A DNA stretch of 64,000 nt from Armatimonadota bacterium. GTDB taxonomy: Bacteria; Armatimonadota; Fimbriimonadia; Fimbriimonadales; Fimbriimonadaceae. Of this stretch, positions 8,530 to 17,050 are shown piece by piece. Position numbers and translations under genes: made by a program. The notes below the pieces were generated by a model. That model saw only the letters and a list, made by a program, of their open reading frames with translations, was not told the origin of the DNA and did not search any database. Within the stretch, counting starts at the first letter, position 1, and each line of letters begins with the position of its first letter. The stretch is from the NCBI GenBank assembly GCA_018268255.1, contig JAFDWX010000007.1:151178-215177 (forward strand), given 5' to 3'.

Positions 8530-10098
8530 TTAGCGCTCGCCCGGAAGCACGATGCCGCGCATGATGACTCGCTGGGCAAGTAGAAATACCGTAAGGGTTG
8601 GAATTGCAGCCAAACTCAGAGCTGCCATCACCACCGCTTTGGGAGCAACCATCTGCAGCTGATAGATGGAAACCATCAAAGTCCACATGCTCCGGTCCTG
8701 AACGATTAGGAACGCGAACATGAAAGCTCCGTAGGCACCCATGAAGGCCAGCAACGCAAGGTAACCCAACACTGGCCGACTGAGCGGAAGAGCGATTTTC
8801 CAAAGCATCGTCAAATCCTTCGCGCCGTCGATCGAGCCGCTTTCGAAGAGCTCCTGGGGCAACGAATCGAAGAAGCCCTTCAACAAAAAGATCATGTATC
8901 CACTTGCAGCCCCTGGAAGGACGAGTGCCCAGAACGTGTTTAACAGGTTGAAATGCTTCAACAGCAGGAAGCTCGGGATCATGGCTACTTCTGCCGGGAA
9001 TGCCATGGTGGCAAGCAAGAAGATCAGGATCCGACCACTCGCGCGGATTGGATAGCGGCTGAGCGCGTAAGCGGCCAACGGATTTACGGTCAACTGGGTC
9101 AGGATGACCAGGATACAAAAGATAGCCGTATTGAGGAGGGCTCTGCCATTCAGAGCCATATAGTTGAAGACATACCGAAAGTTCCGTGAGGCGAACTCGC
9201 TCTTTACTGCGGCCTGTTCTCGCTCCACGAAGTGCTTTTCATACGCGCCGATGGGCATCGGTCCGCCTGGATGCAGCTGGTTCCAATAATCTTCGACCGT
9301 ACCGGCCAAAAATCTGGTGGGGAGAGACTGGTCGCGGAATTCGGTGAGCCATGCACCCGATTCCGGCATCGCGAGTTCCTCGAATGCCTTGGCTTGACCC
9401 TTGTATTCAGCAGGCAGAAGAGCAAATTGGCCTTCGCATTTGGACCGAGCGAACTCCTGCCACATGCGCGTTGCCCGAATTGGGATCCTGTACTCAGCGG
9501 GGAGGGTCGCCTTAAAAATGAGCCAATCCTGATACTTCTGGCCCTGTGGACGAATCCACGATCTCCTGTCCAACAATTCTGCAGGCGGGACGACTGTGGA
9601 AAATGCCACGGACTCTTCCACGTACGCCTTGTTGAGCGTGTCGATATCGGGGAACCGCTCTTGGAGCCAGGCCTGGTACTTCATCGCCAGCCGTCCTGTT
9701 ACTTGGCCAGGTGCGGTCTTGAAGCCAACGGTCCACGAATCAACGGGGAGCCTCATGAGGAGCGCCTCATACTCGGCCACCCTACTGAGGTCTGCGTGAA
9801 GGCCAATCCGTGTGCTCTTTATGAGGCTCACATCGCTGGAGTACTTGTCGTCGATGTACTTTCCGAAAAGGGTTGGAAGAGGTTTGGACCAGTCCGTGTT
9901 CTCAGTGCCTAACTTTGAGAAGTACTCCGGAATGAGCCTATTTTCATTCTGATCGGTAGGCCCTGTAAACCCCGTGGCAAACATCAGCATGAAGGGGTAC
10001 AGCGTTGTCACCGCCCCGAGACACAAGACGGCGTACAGAACAACCAGAGCCATTCGAGCTCTCGGCCGCTTACTTCCGACTCTCCCAACCAGTGACAT
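8530..10098 (-). CDS. Carbohydrate ABC transporter permease (MalG type) with large insertion
   Basis: A 522-residue inner-membrane permease. Helix 1 (about 17-40) is typical of MalG-type subunits, but roughly 250 residues of soluble, Trp/Glu/Lys-rich sequence (about 45-305) come before the remaining five helices. The EAA loop is clear (ESGSIDGAKDLTMLWKIALP, about 430-450) and contacts the ATPase. Normal family members are about 280 residues. The insertion should face the periplasm. No partner permease, ATPase or binding protein is adjacent; the neighbour downstream is an oxidoreductase. TACAAT sits 6 bases before the ATG at 10098. Confidence 0.9.
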   Translation of the reverse strand: MSLVGRVGSKRPRARMALVVLYAVLCLGAVTTLYPFMLMFATGFTGPTDQNENRLIPEYFSKLGTENTDWSKPLPTLFGKYIDDKYSSDVSLIKSTRIGLHADLSRVAEYEALLMRLPVDSWTVGFKTAPGQVTGRLAMKYQAWLQERFPDIDTLNKAYVEESVAFSTVVPPAELLDRRSWIRPQGQKYQDWLIFKATLPAEYRIPIRATRMWQEFARSKCEGQFALLPAEYKGQAKAFEELAMPESGAWLTEFRDQSLPTRFLAGTVEDYWNQLHPGGPMPIGAYEKHFVEREQAAVKSEFASRNFRYVFNYMALNGRALLNTAIFCILVILTQLTVNPLAAYALSRYPIRASGRILIFLLATMAFPAEVAMIPSFLLLKHFNLLNTFWALVLPGAASGYMIFLLKGFFDSLPQELFESGSIDGAKDLTMLWKIALPLSRPVLGYLALLAFMGAYGAFMFAFLIVQDRSMWTLMVSIYQLQMVAPKAVVMAALSLAAIPTLTVFLLAQRVIMRGIVLPGER

Positions 10099-10104
10099 GG
10101 CTGA

Positions 10105-10110
10105 ATTGTA
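10105..10110 (-). promoter_or_regulatory. -10 hexamer TACAAT, leaderless spacing
   Basis: TACAAT on the minus strand ends 6 bases before the ATG of the ABC permease gene (10098), so transcription would begin at or within a base of the start codon. No ribosome-binding site is visible. No good -35 match is seen. Confidence 0.6.
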
Positions 10111-10214
10111 GCCCGGAGTGTCGCCTGCAAATCCGATCTAAGCGCACTCTTCGCCCACCCCAGAAGTACCAGGAAACGCATAACCTGGTAAAAGTTCGTG
10201 AATACAAGTATTTT

Positions 10215-10233
10215 TACTAGGTATTCCCTAGTA
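10215..10233. promoter_or_regulatory. Perfect 7-bp dyad upstream of flagellin
   Basis: TACTAGG-tattc-CCTAGTA, two 7-base arms around a 5-base centre, about 100 bases before the flagellin start. The form fits an operator for a dimeric repressor or activator. The regulator is unknown and no transcription-factor gene is adjacent. Confidence 0.4.
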
Positions 10234-10261
10234 TTGTTTCTGGAATGGACTTGGTGTAAGC

Positions 10262-10324
10262 AGCCAGTAGCCTGCCACGGATGGAGGCAAACGGGACTGG
10301 CTGAGAAGAAAGAATCACGGAGGA
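10262..10324 (+). promoter_or_regulatory. Structured flagellin mRNA leader with two ACGGA motifs (possible CsrA sites)
   Basis: AGCCAGT (10262-10268) pairs with ACTGGCT (10296-10302) and an inner GCCT/AGGC can also pair. The enclosed region carries CACGGATGGAGG (from 10276). A second CACGGAGGA (10316-10324) includes the Shine-Dalgarno sequence. ANGGA in a hairpin plus a second copy over the ribosome-binding site is the layout known for CsrA control of the Bacillus hag leader. That CsrA acts here is inference. Confidence 0.45.
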
Positions 10325-10329
10325 AACAA

Positions 10330-11754
10330 ATGTCTTTTCGCGTAAACACAAATATTCAGGCAATGACCGCCCTACGAAACTTGGGAACGACCTCAGATAA
10401 ATTCAGCGGCTCAGTTGCACGACTTTCCTCGGGTCTCCGAATCACGAGCGGAGCAGACGACCCAGCAGGTCTTCAGATTTCAGAAGGATTCCGCGCTCAG
10501 ATCGCCAGCATTGCTCAGGCAAACCGAAACAACCAGGACGCGATCAACTATTCCAAAACGGCAGAAGGTGCAATGGACGAAATGAGCACTCTGCTGAGAG
10601 ACGCCAAGGCCCTCGCCATCGCCAACGGTAACGACGCAACTCTGAGTTCGAGCCAAAAGCAAGCCAACCAGAATCAGTTGAACTCGATCATCACATCGAT
10701 CAATCGCATTGCATCGCAAACTCAGTTCGGCACACGAAAGCTCCTTGACGGAAGCGCGGGAATCAACGTCGCTGTGGTTAATAAGGGCGCGTTGGAGAGC
10801 GTCAGCATGTCCGGAAACGTGGCTGGCAACTCGATCACAGCCAATGACACAGTCAACGTCGTAGTTGGTACGGCTGCTGTCAAAGCCACCGTAACCGGCG
10901 CAACAGTCACCCTTGCGAACGCGGTTGGCGCAGATGGCAAACTCACCATCAACGGCGTAACTTTCAACGTTTCGTCGTCCATGACGAACCAGGAGTTGAT
11001 GAATACCGTCAACGGTCGGTCCGCCGACACTGGAGTCATCATGAGCCACAACGGCACGGCGTTCGTGTACACAGCAACCAACTACGGTACGGCGTCCAAT
11101 TCGATCCAGATCACGAACGACACTGCGACCATCGGTTTTACGACCGCCGGCACTCGAACTCTCGGTTCCGGTACAGCTGGTGTAAATGCAGCAGCAACCT
11201 TCTCGCTGGCCACAGCCGGTTACACGACGGGGTCGTTGACTGCCAGTTCTGCCGACGGAAGAACCTTCTCGGACACCTACGGAAACGTGTTTAAGTTGAC
11301 CACCACCACAGCCGCTGCCGCTGCCACGACCAACGGTATCGCAGCCATCAGCGCCGGTGCAGCTAAGTTCCAAATCGGTGGCAATGTAGGCCAAACGGTT
11401 AATCTGTCGCTCTCCAGCATGGATGCGTCCGCCCTCAGTCTGACAAGCCTCGATATCACGACATCAGCCGGTTCGACAGCCGCTCAGACGGCCATCGAAA
11501 ATGCCATCCAGACCGTCGCAAGCCGACGAGGTGACGTAGGTAACTTCATGCGCAACATTCTCGAATCGAATCTTCGATCTCTGAGTGTCGCCCAGGAGAA
11601 CTTGACTGCCAGCGAATCCACTATCCGTGACGCTGATGTGGCTGAAGAAATGACTCAGTACACCAAGCTCCAAATTCTGCAACAGAGCGGTATCTCGGTT
11701 CTTGCCCAAGCAAACCAAGCCCCGCAACAGATTCTCTCCCTACTGCGGGGATAA
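10330..11754 (+). CDS. Flagellin
   Basis: A 474-residue flagellar filament subunit. The conserved N-terminal D0/D1 region (SFRVNTNIQAMTALRNLG, LSSGLRITSGADDPAGL) and C-terminal D1/D0 region (LTASESTIRDADVAEEMTQ, ending QQILSLLRG) are intact. The variable middle (about 170-400) is Ala/Thr/Gly/Val-rich. The ATG at 10330 is chosen because GGAGG lies 6 bases upstream and the family begins here; the open frame extends back to 10198 without conservation. A rho-independent terminator follows. No other flagellar structural gene is adjacent; motA and motB lie near 28.4-30.1 kb. Confidence 0.97.
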   Translation: MSFRVNTNIQAMTALRNLGTTSDKFSGSVARLSSGLRITSGADDPAGLQISEGFRAQIASIAQANRNNQDAINYSKTAEGAMDEMSTLLRDAKALAIANGNDATLSSSQKQANQNQLNSIITSINRIASQTQFGTRKLLDGSAGINVAVVNKGALESVSMSGNVAGNSITANDTVNVVVGTAAVKATVTGATVTLANAVGADGKLTINGVTFNVSSSMTNQELMNTVNGRSADTGVIMSHNGTAFVYTATNYGTASNSIQITNDTATIGFTTAGTRTLGSGTAGVNAAATFSLATAGYTTGSLTASSADGRTFSDTYGNVFKLTTTTAAAAATTNGIAAISAGAAKFQIGGNVGQTVNLSLSSMDASALSLTSLDITTSAGSTAAQTAIENAIQTVASRRGDVGNFMRNILESNLRSLSVAQENLTASESTIRDADVAEEMTQYTKLQILQQSGISVLAQANQAPQQILSLLRG

Positions 11755-11790
11755 GGGATGACTCCTTTATCTGACCGCAGAGCGAAAAGA

Positions 11791-11821
11791 CCCCCCGGCG
11801 ACCCGTGTCGGGGGACTTTTT
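11791..11821 (+). terminator. Rho-independent terminator after flagellin
   Basis: CCCCCG (11792-11797) pairs with CGGGGG (11809-11814), extendable with G-T pairs, followed by ACTTTTT. It lies 37 bases after the flagellin stop, so flagellin is probably a one-gene transcript. Confidence 0.85.
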
Positions 11822-11925
11822 GCTTATAAAAGTCTGTGGATATTGCGGTGTATGAATTCGTGGGAACTCAGCCGACAATTGATATCGTCTAGGGACAAGG
11901 ACACTCAACCGAGTGGGGAACAACG

Positions 11926-12240
11926 ATGTTTCGAAGGATATATTGGACGGTAGAAGAAATTTCGACCAGCGGCGAAAGCATGGTCACCGGGATTTACACC
12001 AGCATTTTCGATCTTTATGATCGCGGATTTCGCCGACTGAACAACCCGAGTAACAGCCTCCGGCTATCGCTGATCAAATTGGACTGCGCCGGAAAACCCC
12101 TCGGTTGCTGGACTGCCGACCAGGCGAAGCAGATGGAAACAGACCTCCGAGCCTATGTGGAGTCGGGTGAGTTCGACCCGAACGGGGTCAAGGAATTGGT
12201 CGCACATTTTGAGGCAACGGCAAAAGTTCCAAGCGCGTAG
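11926..12240 (+). CDS. Uncharacterised small protein
   Basis: A 104-residue soluble protein beginning MFRRIYWTVEEIS and ending in an acidic, helical region (QMETDLRAYVESGEF, VKELVAHFEATAK). No signal peptide or membrane segment. I do not recognise a family. It sits between the flagellin terminator and a PfkB kinase gene (28 bp apart), so it starts its own transcript. A GGGG-AAC stretch shortly before the ATG may serve as ribosome-binding site. The reading frame looks coding, with no competing ORF. Confidence 0.7.
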   Translation: MFRRIYWTVEEISTSGESMVTGIYTSIFDLYDRGFRRLNNPSNSLRLSLIKLDCAGKPLGCWTADQAKQMETDLRAYVESGEFDPNGVKELVAHFEATAKVPSA

Positions 12241-12256
12241 GCCATAATCGCCCGGG

Positions 12257-12262
12257 TATCGT
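12257..12262 (+). promoter_or_regulatory. -10 hexamer TATCGT, leaderless spacing
   Basis: TATCGT ends 6 bases before the GTG start of the PfkB kinase gene. It fits the TANNNT pattern seen before several other first genes in this window. The match to consensus is weaker than the TACAAT cases. Confidence 0.4.
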
Positions 12263-12268
12263 TTCAGG

Positions 12269-13180
12269 GTGATTCTAGTCTACGGAACGGTCTGTCTTGA
12301 TCGAATCCGTTCAATCGACTCTCTCCCTCGACCCGGCGGGTATTCAGAGATCAACTCTGAGTTCGAACTGCTTGGTGGCGAGGCGGCCAATACAGCATCT
12401 CATCTGCGCAAGTGGGGCGCGAGCTTTTCCCTCCAGAGCAATCCGCTTGGATGCGATGCGGAAGGGGAGCTTCTCCGTGGAAAATTAGCGGAATCGCTCA
12501 TTCCCTACAAAGAATTGGGCTCGCCCATCGATGTAACACCATACTGCGACGTCTACATAACTCCGGATGGCGAACGAACCATGTTCGGGCGTGGCTTTCG
12601 GGAGATGGCCAAAACGACAGATTTGAATCAGATTGCTTTCGAACATCACGAGTGGTTTTCGGCGGATTCGAATCATGGCCCCGCTGCCTATTCCACAACT
12701 CTGAAAGCTCATCAAGCTGGGCTTCAGCTCTATCTACTTGACTTTGTCGATCCCGAAGCACCGGTTCCCGCGGGGTGTTTTTGGCAAAGTTCGACCGACT
12801 GGATCGGATTTAGGAATAACACTCAAAAGAACCTGGAATGGGTTCGAGCCTGGAGTCAAGAACACCAGTGCCACAGCATTTTGAGCGACGGGCCTAACGG
12901 CTTCTGCTATTCCTCGCCAGACGGCGAAGCCGATGCACTCCCTCCCTTTCCATGTCCCCAAGTTGTCGATTCAACCGGTGCGGGCGATACCTTTCGTGCA
13001 GGAATGCTGTATGGACTGAGCAAGAATTGGACGATCGATGAGTGCCTTAAAATGGCAAGTGCCGCCGGATGCCTGAACTGCCTGGGAATCGGTGGGCATG
13101 GGGGCCTATTTACCGAAGATGAGATCCGAGCATTCATCGACAAGAATTCAACGGTCGCTCGCCGATATAGTCATCACTGA
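12269..13180 (+). CDS. PfkB-family carbohydrate kinase
   Basis: A 303-residue kinase of the ribokinase/PfkB superfamily, phosphorylating a sugar or nucleoside with ATP. N-terminal GG motif in ELLGGEAANTASHLRKWG (about 32-50) and the catalytic anion-hole motif DSTGAGDTFRAGML (about 233-246) with the base Asp are present. The start is GTG at 12269; no stronger in-frame ATG is near. The C-terminal end overlaps the convergent M48 protease gene by 7 bp. The substrate (ribose, fructose or other) cannot be assigned. Confidence 0.92.
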   Translation: MILVYGTVCLDRIRSIDSLPRPGGYSEINSEFELLGGEAANTASHLRKWGASFSLQSNPLGCDAEGELLRGKLAESLIPYKELGSPIDVTPYCDVYITPDGERTMFGRGFREMAKTTDLNQIAFEHHEWFSADSNHGPAAYSTTLKAHQAGLQLYLLDFVDPEAPVPAGCFWQSSTDWIGFRNNTQKNLEWVRAWSQEHQCHSILSDGPNGFCYSSPDGEADALPPFPCPQVVDSTGAGDTFRAGMLYGLSKNWTIDECLKMASAAGCLNCLGIGGHGGLFTEDEIRAFIDKNSTVARRYSHH

Positions 13181-14424
13181 CGGTTTAAATCCCAGACTCT
13201 GAACGTAAGTTCATACGTTGCCTGCTTGATGGCGGCCAGAGCTTTGTCCCTAAGGATCTTCATCGAGGTCCCAGATCCCTCGACGTCGTCATCCGTTATC
13301 TGTAAGAGGGTCTCACCCCGACCTTCAATCGCGTCAGAACCATACCCTCGGACTTCCCACAGACGCGGCGTCTGATCCAAAAATGCGTTGAGCTGTGCGG
13401 CGGTGACCGACGCTCGCTCTTCAGCTGAGGGGCCGTAGAAATGGAACACGGAAATCCCCAAATAGTGCAGTTCCACAGACTTATCTTCAAGCACCTTGGG
13501 GATCGCGCGCATAGAAGTGGTCACCTTGCTCCGTAATATTGGGATGTGCTTGCTCACCAGCAGATCTCTCACAGCTCGAGCCCGTTCCAGTGAGGGCGGG
13601 TGAGTCTGATAGATCCCCCAGTCGATCTTGGGTCGGTTGTTCTCGTCGTACGCTAGGCGCTCCATAAACGTGAGCAGACCAACAGGGTTGTAGTTCGACT
13701 GGACCATGTACTGGAATGCGCCAAAATCTGCGGATTTCTCAGCTTTGACACTCCAGCCGCTCCCCATGGCTTGATTGAAGAGCGATCCTGCCGTTGCGAG
13801 CCCAGCACCGCCGGTGAGAATCCCCACCAGGATGAGCGGCAGAGTCACAGCCTCGAGTTTCGACTGCTCTCTCTGCAAAGTCGCCACATGTCTAAACGCT
13901 GCGTGGCTGATTTCGTGCGCCAAAACGCCTGCCAGTTCATCGTTGCTTTCCGCGTACTGGATCAGACCTTCGTGAACATAGATGTATCCGCCTGGAAGGC
14001 TGAACGCATTGACGTCCTTCCCTTCGAGAACTTTGAAGTGGTACTGAAATCGGTTGAGTCGCTTGTCACCCCAGGAAACATCCACCAAAGTCGAATTGGC
14101 GATCTCCGCGAGAGGCTTGGCTATTGCCTCGACCCGGGCTTGATACTCGGCATTGATGGACGCCTTGTACTCCTTTTCGACCTCAACGGCGTACTTCTTG
14201 CCCATTTCCTCATCGCTTTCGATGTCCTTCTGGTGTTTGGGGTCGAGATCGTCCTTCTCTTGTTTAGTTTCCGTTGCCGTTGCCACGGCTTGCTGCTCGT
14301 CGACACGGCGAACCAGAGCAAGAATCTTGGGAGGTAGGTCGTCACGCCAATCCTCGCCACAGGCGCACGGGGAACTTGTGCCCGGTGCAGTTACCAGGGA
14401 AAGGGCAAGGACGAGAGAGGTCAT
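13174..14424 (-). CDS. Secreted M48-family zinc metalloprotease
   Basis: A 416-residue protease. N-terminal hydrophobic signal (about 1-15), then a charged helical stretch (about 45-110) unlike typical short M48 members. The zinc site HEISH is at 170-174 and the third ligand is in EKSADFGAF (about 230), the ExxAD form of the family. FSLPGGYIYVHEGL just before is also characteristic. The C-terminal third has no domain I recognise. Periplasmic BepA/LoiP-like proteases of this type act in outer-membrane protein quality control; that role is likely but not shown. Convergent 7-bp overlap with the PfkB kinase gene. Confidence 0.93.
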   Translation of the reverse strand: MTSLVLALSLVTAPGTSSPCACGEDWRDDLPPKILALVRRVDEQQAVATATETKQEKDDLDPKHQKDIESDEEMGKKYAVEVEKEYKASINAEYQARVEAIAKPLAEIANSTLVDVSWGDKRLNRFQYHFKVLEGKDVNAFSLPGGYIYVHEGLIQYAESNDELAGVLAHEISHAAFRHVATLQREQSKLEAVTLPLILVGILTGGAGLATAGSLFNQAMGSGWSVKAEKSADFGAFQYMVQSNYNPVGLLTFMERLAYDENNRPKIDWGIYQTHPPSLERARAVRDLLVSKHIPILRSKVTTSMRAIPKVLEDKSVELHYLGISVFHFYGPSAEERASVTAAQLNAFLDQTPRLWEVRGYGSDAIEGRGETLLQITDDDVEGSGTSMKILRDKALAAIKQATYELTFRVWDLNRQ

Positions 14425-14482
14425 GTTCTGTATTAAACGACGCTTCGAGGGTAGCTTAGTTCCTTTTTAGGTTCAATCAGAG

Positions 14483-15442
14483 TCAAAACAATACCATTGG
14501 TTTGAGGATCTCTCCGCGCTTCATCCGGAGATATGCCTCTGGCAATTCGTCGAGAGTAATAAAATCGCTGACCACTTCCGAGGCCGACAGCTTACCGGTA
14601 GCGAGCGCCTCGAAGGCCACTTTGGTGTCGTTCGGACCGCACGAATAGGAGTTCAAGATTGCGATGTCTCGAAAGTAAAGAGCGTTCAGGTCCAGTTCCT
14701 GGGTCGATTCGGCAGGCATCGGGGCAAAAAGCATGACTTTCCCTTCTGATTTGACCCATTGAAGTGCAAGTTCCAGCGCGGCTGGGCTACCTGGGCAGAC
14801 CACGACGACATCGAAGCTCTGGGTTTCGGCAAGGCTTCCTGTTTTGAACCCCTGTGTACTAGCCCACTCGCGACGAGAGACACTCAAATCGAATCCAACC
14901 GCCTGCTCCCTCAACATCGCCATGTGCATCAGACCCATCACTCCCAGACCAATTACCCCAACGGTGTCCGACTCCTGTATCTGCACCTTTCGCAGTGATT
15001 TCATCACGCAGGCGAGAGGCTCGATCAATGCGGCGTCGCGCGAATCCATTCCGTCGGGAATGATCAGCGCGTCATTGAGGTTTTCGGCAGCCACAGCAAA
15101 GTACTCGGCCATCCCTCCGGGAACGAGGTTGGTTCTTTTCCATTGGGAGCAGTGCACATACGCACCTCTAGAACACTCGGCACAGCGAAGGCACGGAGCA
15201 TGATGGTGGGGAAACACGCGACTGCCAATTGGAAACCGTTGATCGCCCGACTCAACGATTTCGCCACAGACCTCGTGCCCAAGAACGTGAGGTGCCTTTT
15301 GGTCCATGTACCATTCCATCAGTTCCCCGGAGCAAAGTCCGCTTGCGAGAGCCTTGACCAATAGACCGCCGGGAGGGCAAGGCGGAATTGGCTCATCTTC
15401 AATGGCGATAACTCCTCCGCCCCGATATCGAGCCAATTTCAT
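14483..15442 (-). CDS. Zinc-dependent alcohol/polyol dehydrogenase (second of tandem pair)
   Basis: A 319-residue medium-chain dehydrogenase/reductase. Catalytic zinc ligands in SGLCSGE and GHEVCGEIV; structural zinc cysteines in CLRCAECSRGAYVHC (about 85-100); NAD-binding VGVIGLGVMGLMHMAML (about 160-177). ATG at 15442 overlaps the stop of the upstream paralogue by 4 bp, so the two are co-translated. Sorbitol, threonine or other polyol dehydrogenation is typical of the family. The pair may act on successive or alternative sugar-alcohol substrates. Confidence 0.92.
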   Translation of the reverse strand: MKLARYRGGGVIAIEDEPIPPCPPGGLLVKALASGLCSGELMEWYMDQKAPHVLGHEVCGEIVESGDQRFPIGSRVFPHHHAPCLRCAECSRGAYVHCSQWKRTNLVPGGMAEYFAVAAENLNDALIIPDGMDSRDAALIEPLACVMKSLRKVQIQESDTVGVIGLGVMGLMHMAMLREQAVGFDLSVSRREWASTQGFKTGSLAETQSFDVVVVCPGSPAALELALQWVKSEGKVMLFAPMPAESTQELDLNALYFRDIAILNSYSCGPNDTKVAFEALATGKLSASEVVSDFITLDELPEAYLRMKRGEILKPMVLF

Positions 15443-16440
15443 GGTCGGATGACGTATTTAAGGCCTTTGCCAGCCTTAAGTTCCTCAAAGACTAACGGAG
15501 CATCCTCCAAGGCCCGATCTCCACTTAGGACTGGTTCCACTACAAATCCGAAGTCGAGAAGCCACTCGCGGGCTAGTTTCACAGCCGAAGTTCCGAAATG
15601 GAATGGACTCATGATGGAAATCTGATCGTAGTGGACACGATTGGTGTCGAACGCCACATGGGTCCCCTTCGGACAGCCTCCAAACAGCATCAGCTTTCCG
15701 CCTCGACGAACATAATTGATGCTCGATTCCCAAACCTCGACGCTGCCCGTGCACTCGATGACCGCGTCGTAGCCATTGCCCAGAGTCCTTTCAATATCTT
15801 GAACGGTGATCGCCCGGGCACCCAATTCCTCTCCGACGGCCAAGCGTGCTCGGTTTCGTCCAGCTAGAGTGACATCGTGGATGCCCATCTTTCGTAATGC
15901 GGCAACGAACAACAGGCCAATCGCGCCGGGACCAATGATAAGCACGCGATCGGTAGGCACTCTCGGCTGTAGTTGTTGAACGGCCTGCGCCACACAAGCC
16001 AAAGGCTCCAGTAATGCCGCACGCTCGAACGTCACGGTCTTTGGCTTCTCGAACACGTTCACCCTGGCGATATGCGCGGGAATGTGCAGATATTCTGCGT
16101 ACGATCCCAAAACCTTGGTCGCCATGATCTTTTCGCAAAGATTTTCTTGGCCGACGAGGCACCAGTAGCACTCCTGACAAGGTGCCGAATGGACTCCCAT
16201 AATGTCCTGGCCGACCTCAAATGGTGCTCCTTCACCGGATAAAACGACTGTTCCGGAGTATTCATGTCCCAGCGGTCCGGGCATCGGGATCATGGGGTGG
16301 CCCCGCTGAAATGCCTTCAGGTCGGTACCGCATGTGGTCGCCGCTCGGACCCGGATCACCAATTCGCCAGGCCCTGGGTAGGGGATCTCTACATTCTTGA
16401 CGCTCAGGCTGCCGGGCTCGGAGAGCACCAGGGCCCGCAT
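15439..16440 (-). CDS. Zinc-dependent alcohol/polyol dehydrogenase (first of tandem pair)
   Basis: A 333-residue medium-chain dehydrogenase/reductase paralogous to the next gene. Catalytic Cys in TTCGTDLKAFQ, His-Glu in LGHEYSG, structural Zn cysteines in CQECYWCLVGQENLC, and Rossmann VLIIGPGAIGLLFVAAL. The open frame starts at a TTG (16473), but ATG at 16440 (MRALVLSEPG) matches the normal family N-terminus and is preferred. L-iditol/sorbitol or threonine dehydrogenase-like activity is plausible. No transporter or kinase gene adjoins to show the pathway. Confidence 0.92.
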   Translation of the reverse strand: MRALVLSEPGSLSVKNVEIPYPGPGELVIRVRAATTCGTDLKAFQRGHPMIPMPGPLGHEYSGTVVLSGEGAPFEVGQDIMGVHSAPCQECYWCLVGQENLCEKIMATKVLGSYAEYLHIPAHIARVNVFEKPKTVTFERAALLEPLACVAQAVQQLQPRVPTDRVLIIGPGAIGLLFVAALRKMGIHDVTLAGRNRARLAVGEELGARAITVQDIERTLGNGYDAVIECTGSVEVWESSINYVRRGGKLMLFGGCPKGTHVAFDTNRVHYDQISIMSPFHFGTSAVKLAREWLLDFGFVVEPVLSGDRALEDAPLVFEELKAGKGLKYVIRP

Positions 16441-16544
16441 AGTGGATACTTTCAGTTGTGGATTCGCCTGCAAAGCTGGATCTTCCTTAATTTGCGCCCA
16501 AACAATGCTTGGTGCGCGTCCTTTACACTTGATATTGAAGCATT

Positions 16545-16988
16545 ATGCCAACAGTAGATACAAGCGTCCTGGTTCATGCTCCGCTCGATAAGGTCTACGC
16601 TATCGCGCGCGACAATCGCTCATTTCCGGACTTCATGGATGACGTAAAGTCGCTGACCGTTGTTGAAGACGATGGCGTCCGTGTCGTCAGCGACTGGGTC
16701 GGAGTTGTGTCCGCATTCAACATCAAAGTTCGCTGGACCCAAGAAGACGTGTGGGACAACACGGCACATACCTGCACTTTTAAACAACTTAAGGGCGATT
16801 ACGACATGATGGAGGGCGTCTGGAAATTCACGGACATGGGCCAGAACATCACCCGTTTCGAGTCCCATTTGGAATATGAGTACGTTGTTCCCGGCCTTGG
16901 CGCAATCGTTAAAAAGGTTCTCCACGGGCTGGTAATCAAAAACATGGACGCCGTTTTGAACGCGATCAAGAAGCGAGCTGAAGGCTGA
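16545..16988 (+). CDS. SRPBCC-superfamily protein
   Basis: A 147-residue protein of the START/Bet v1-like SRPBCC fold, often in polyketide cyclase/dehydrase or coenzyme Q-binding (COQ10) families. Start VDTSVLVHAPLDKVYAIARDNRSFPDFMDDVKSL matches the typical first strand and helix; the C-terminal helix is VLHGLVIKNMDAVLNAIKKRAE. These bind hydrophobic ligands in a central cavity. The ligand is not predictable. It is divergent from the dehydrogenase pair; TACACT lies 15 bases before the ATG, a possible -10. Confidence 0.88.
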   Translation: MPTVDTSVLVHAPLDKVYAIARDNRSFPDFMDDVKSLTVVEDDGVRVVSDWVGVVSAFNIKVRWTQEDVWDNTAHTCTFKQLKGDYDMMEGVWKFTDMGQNITRFESHLEYEYVVPGLGAIVKKVLHGLVIKNMDAVLNAIKKRAEG

Positions 16989-17004
16989 GGGGCAAATGGG
17001 AAGC

Positions 17005-17019
17005 GGGAAGAGGGAAGCG
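17005..17019 (+). repeat. Left arm of inverted repeat around the IVP gene
   Basis: GGGAAGAGGGAAGCG within a longer purine-only run (about 16998-17022). The exact reverse complement stands at 17418-17432, after the four-helix-bundle gene. Confidence 0.85.
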
Positions 17020-17050
17020 GGAGTTTGGTAGGAAGAAATGTCCGAAAGGG

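Noticed and set aside
10480-11394. A 304-codon minus-strand ORF, Gly/Cys-rich
   Set aside because: Antisense to the flagellin gene; its composition follows from flagellin codon use.
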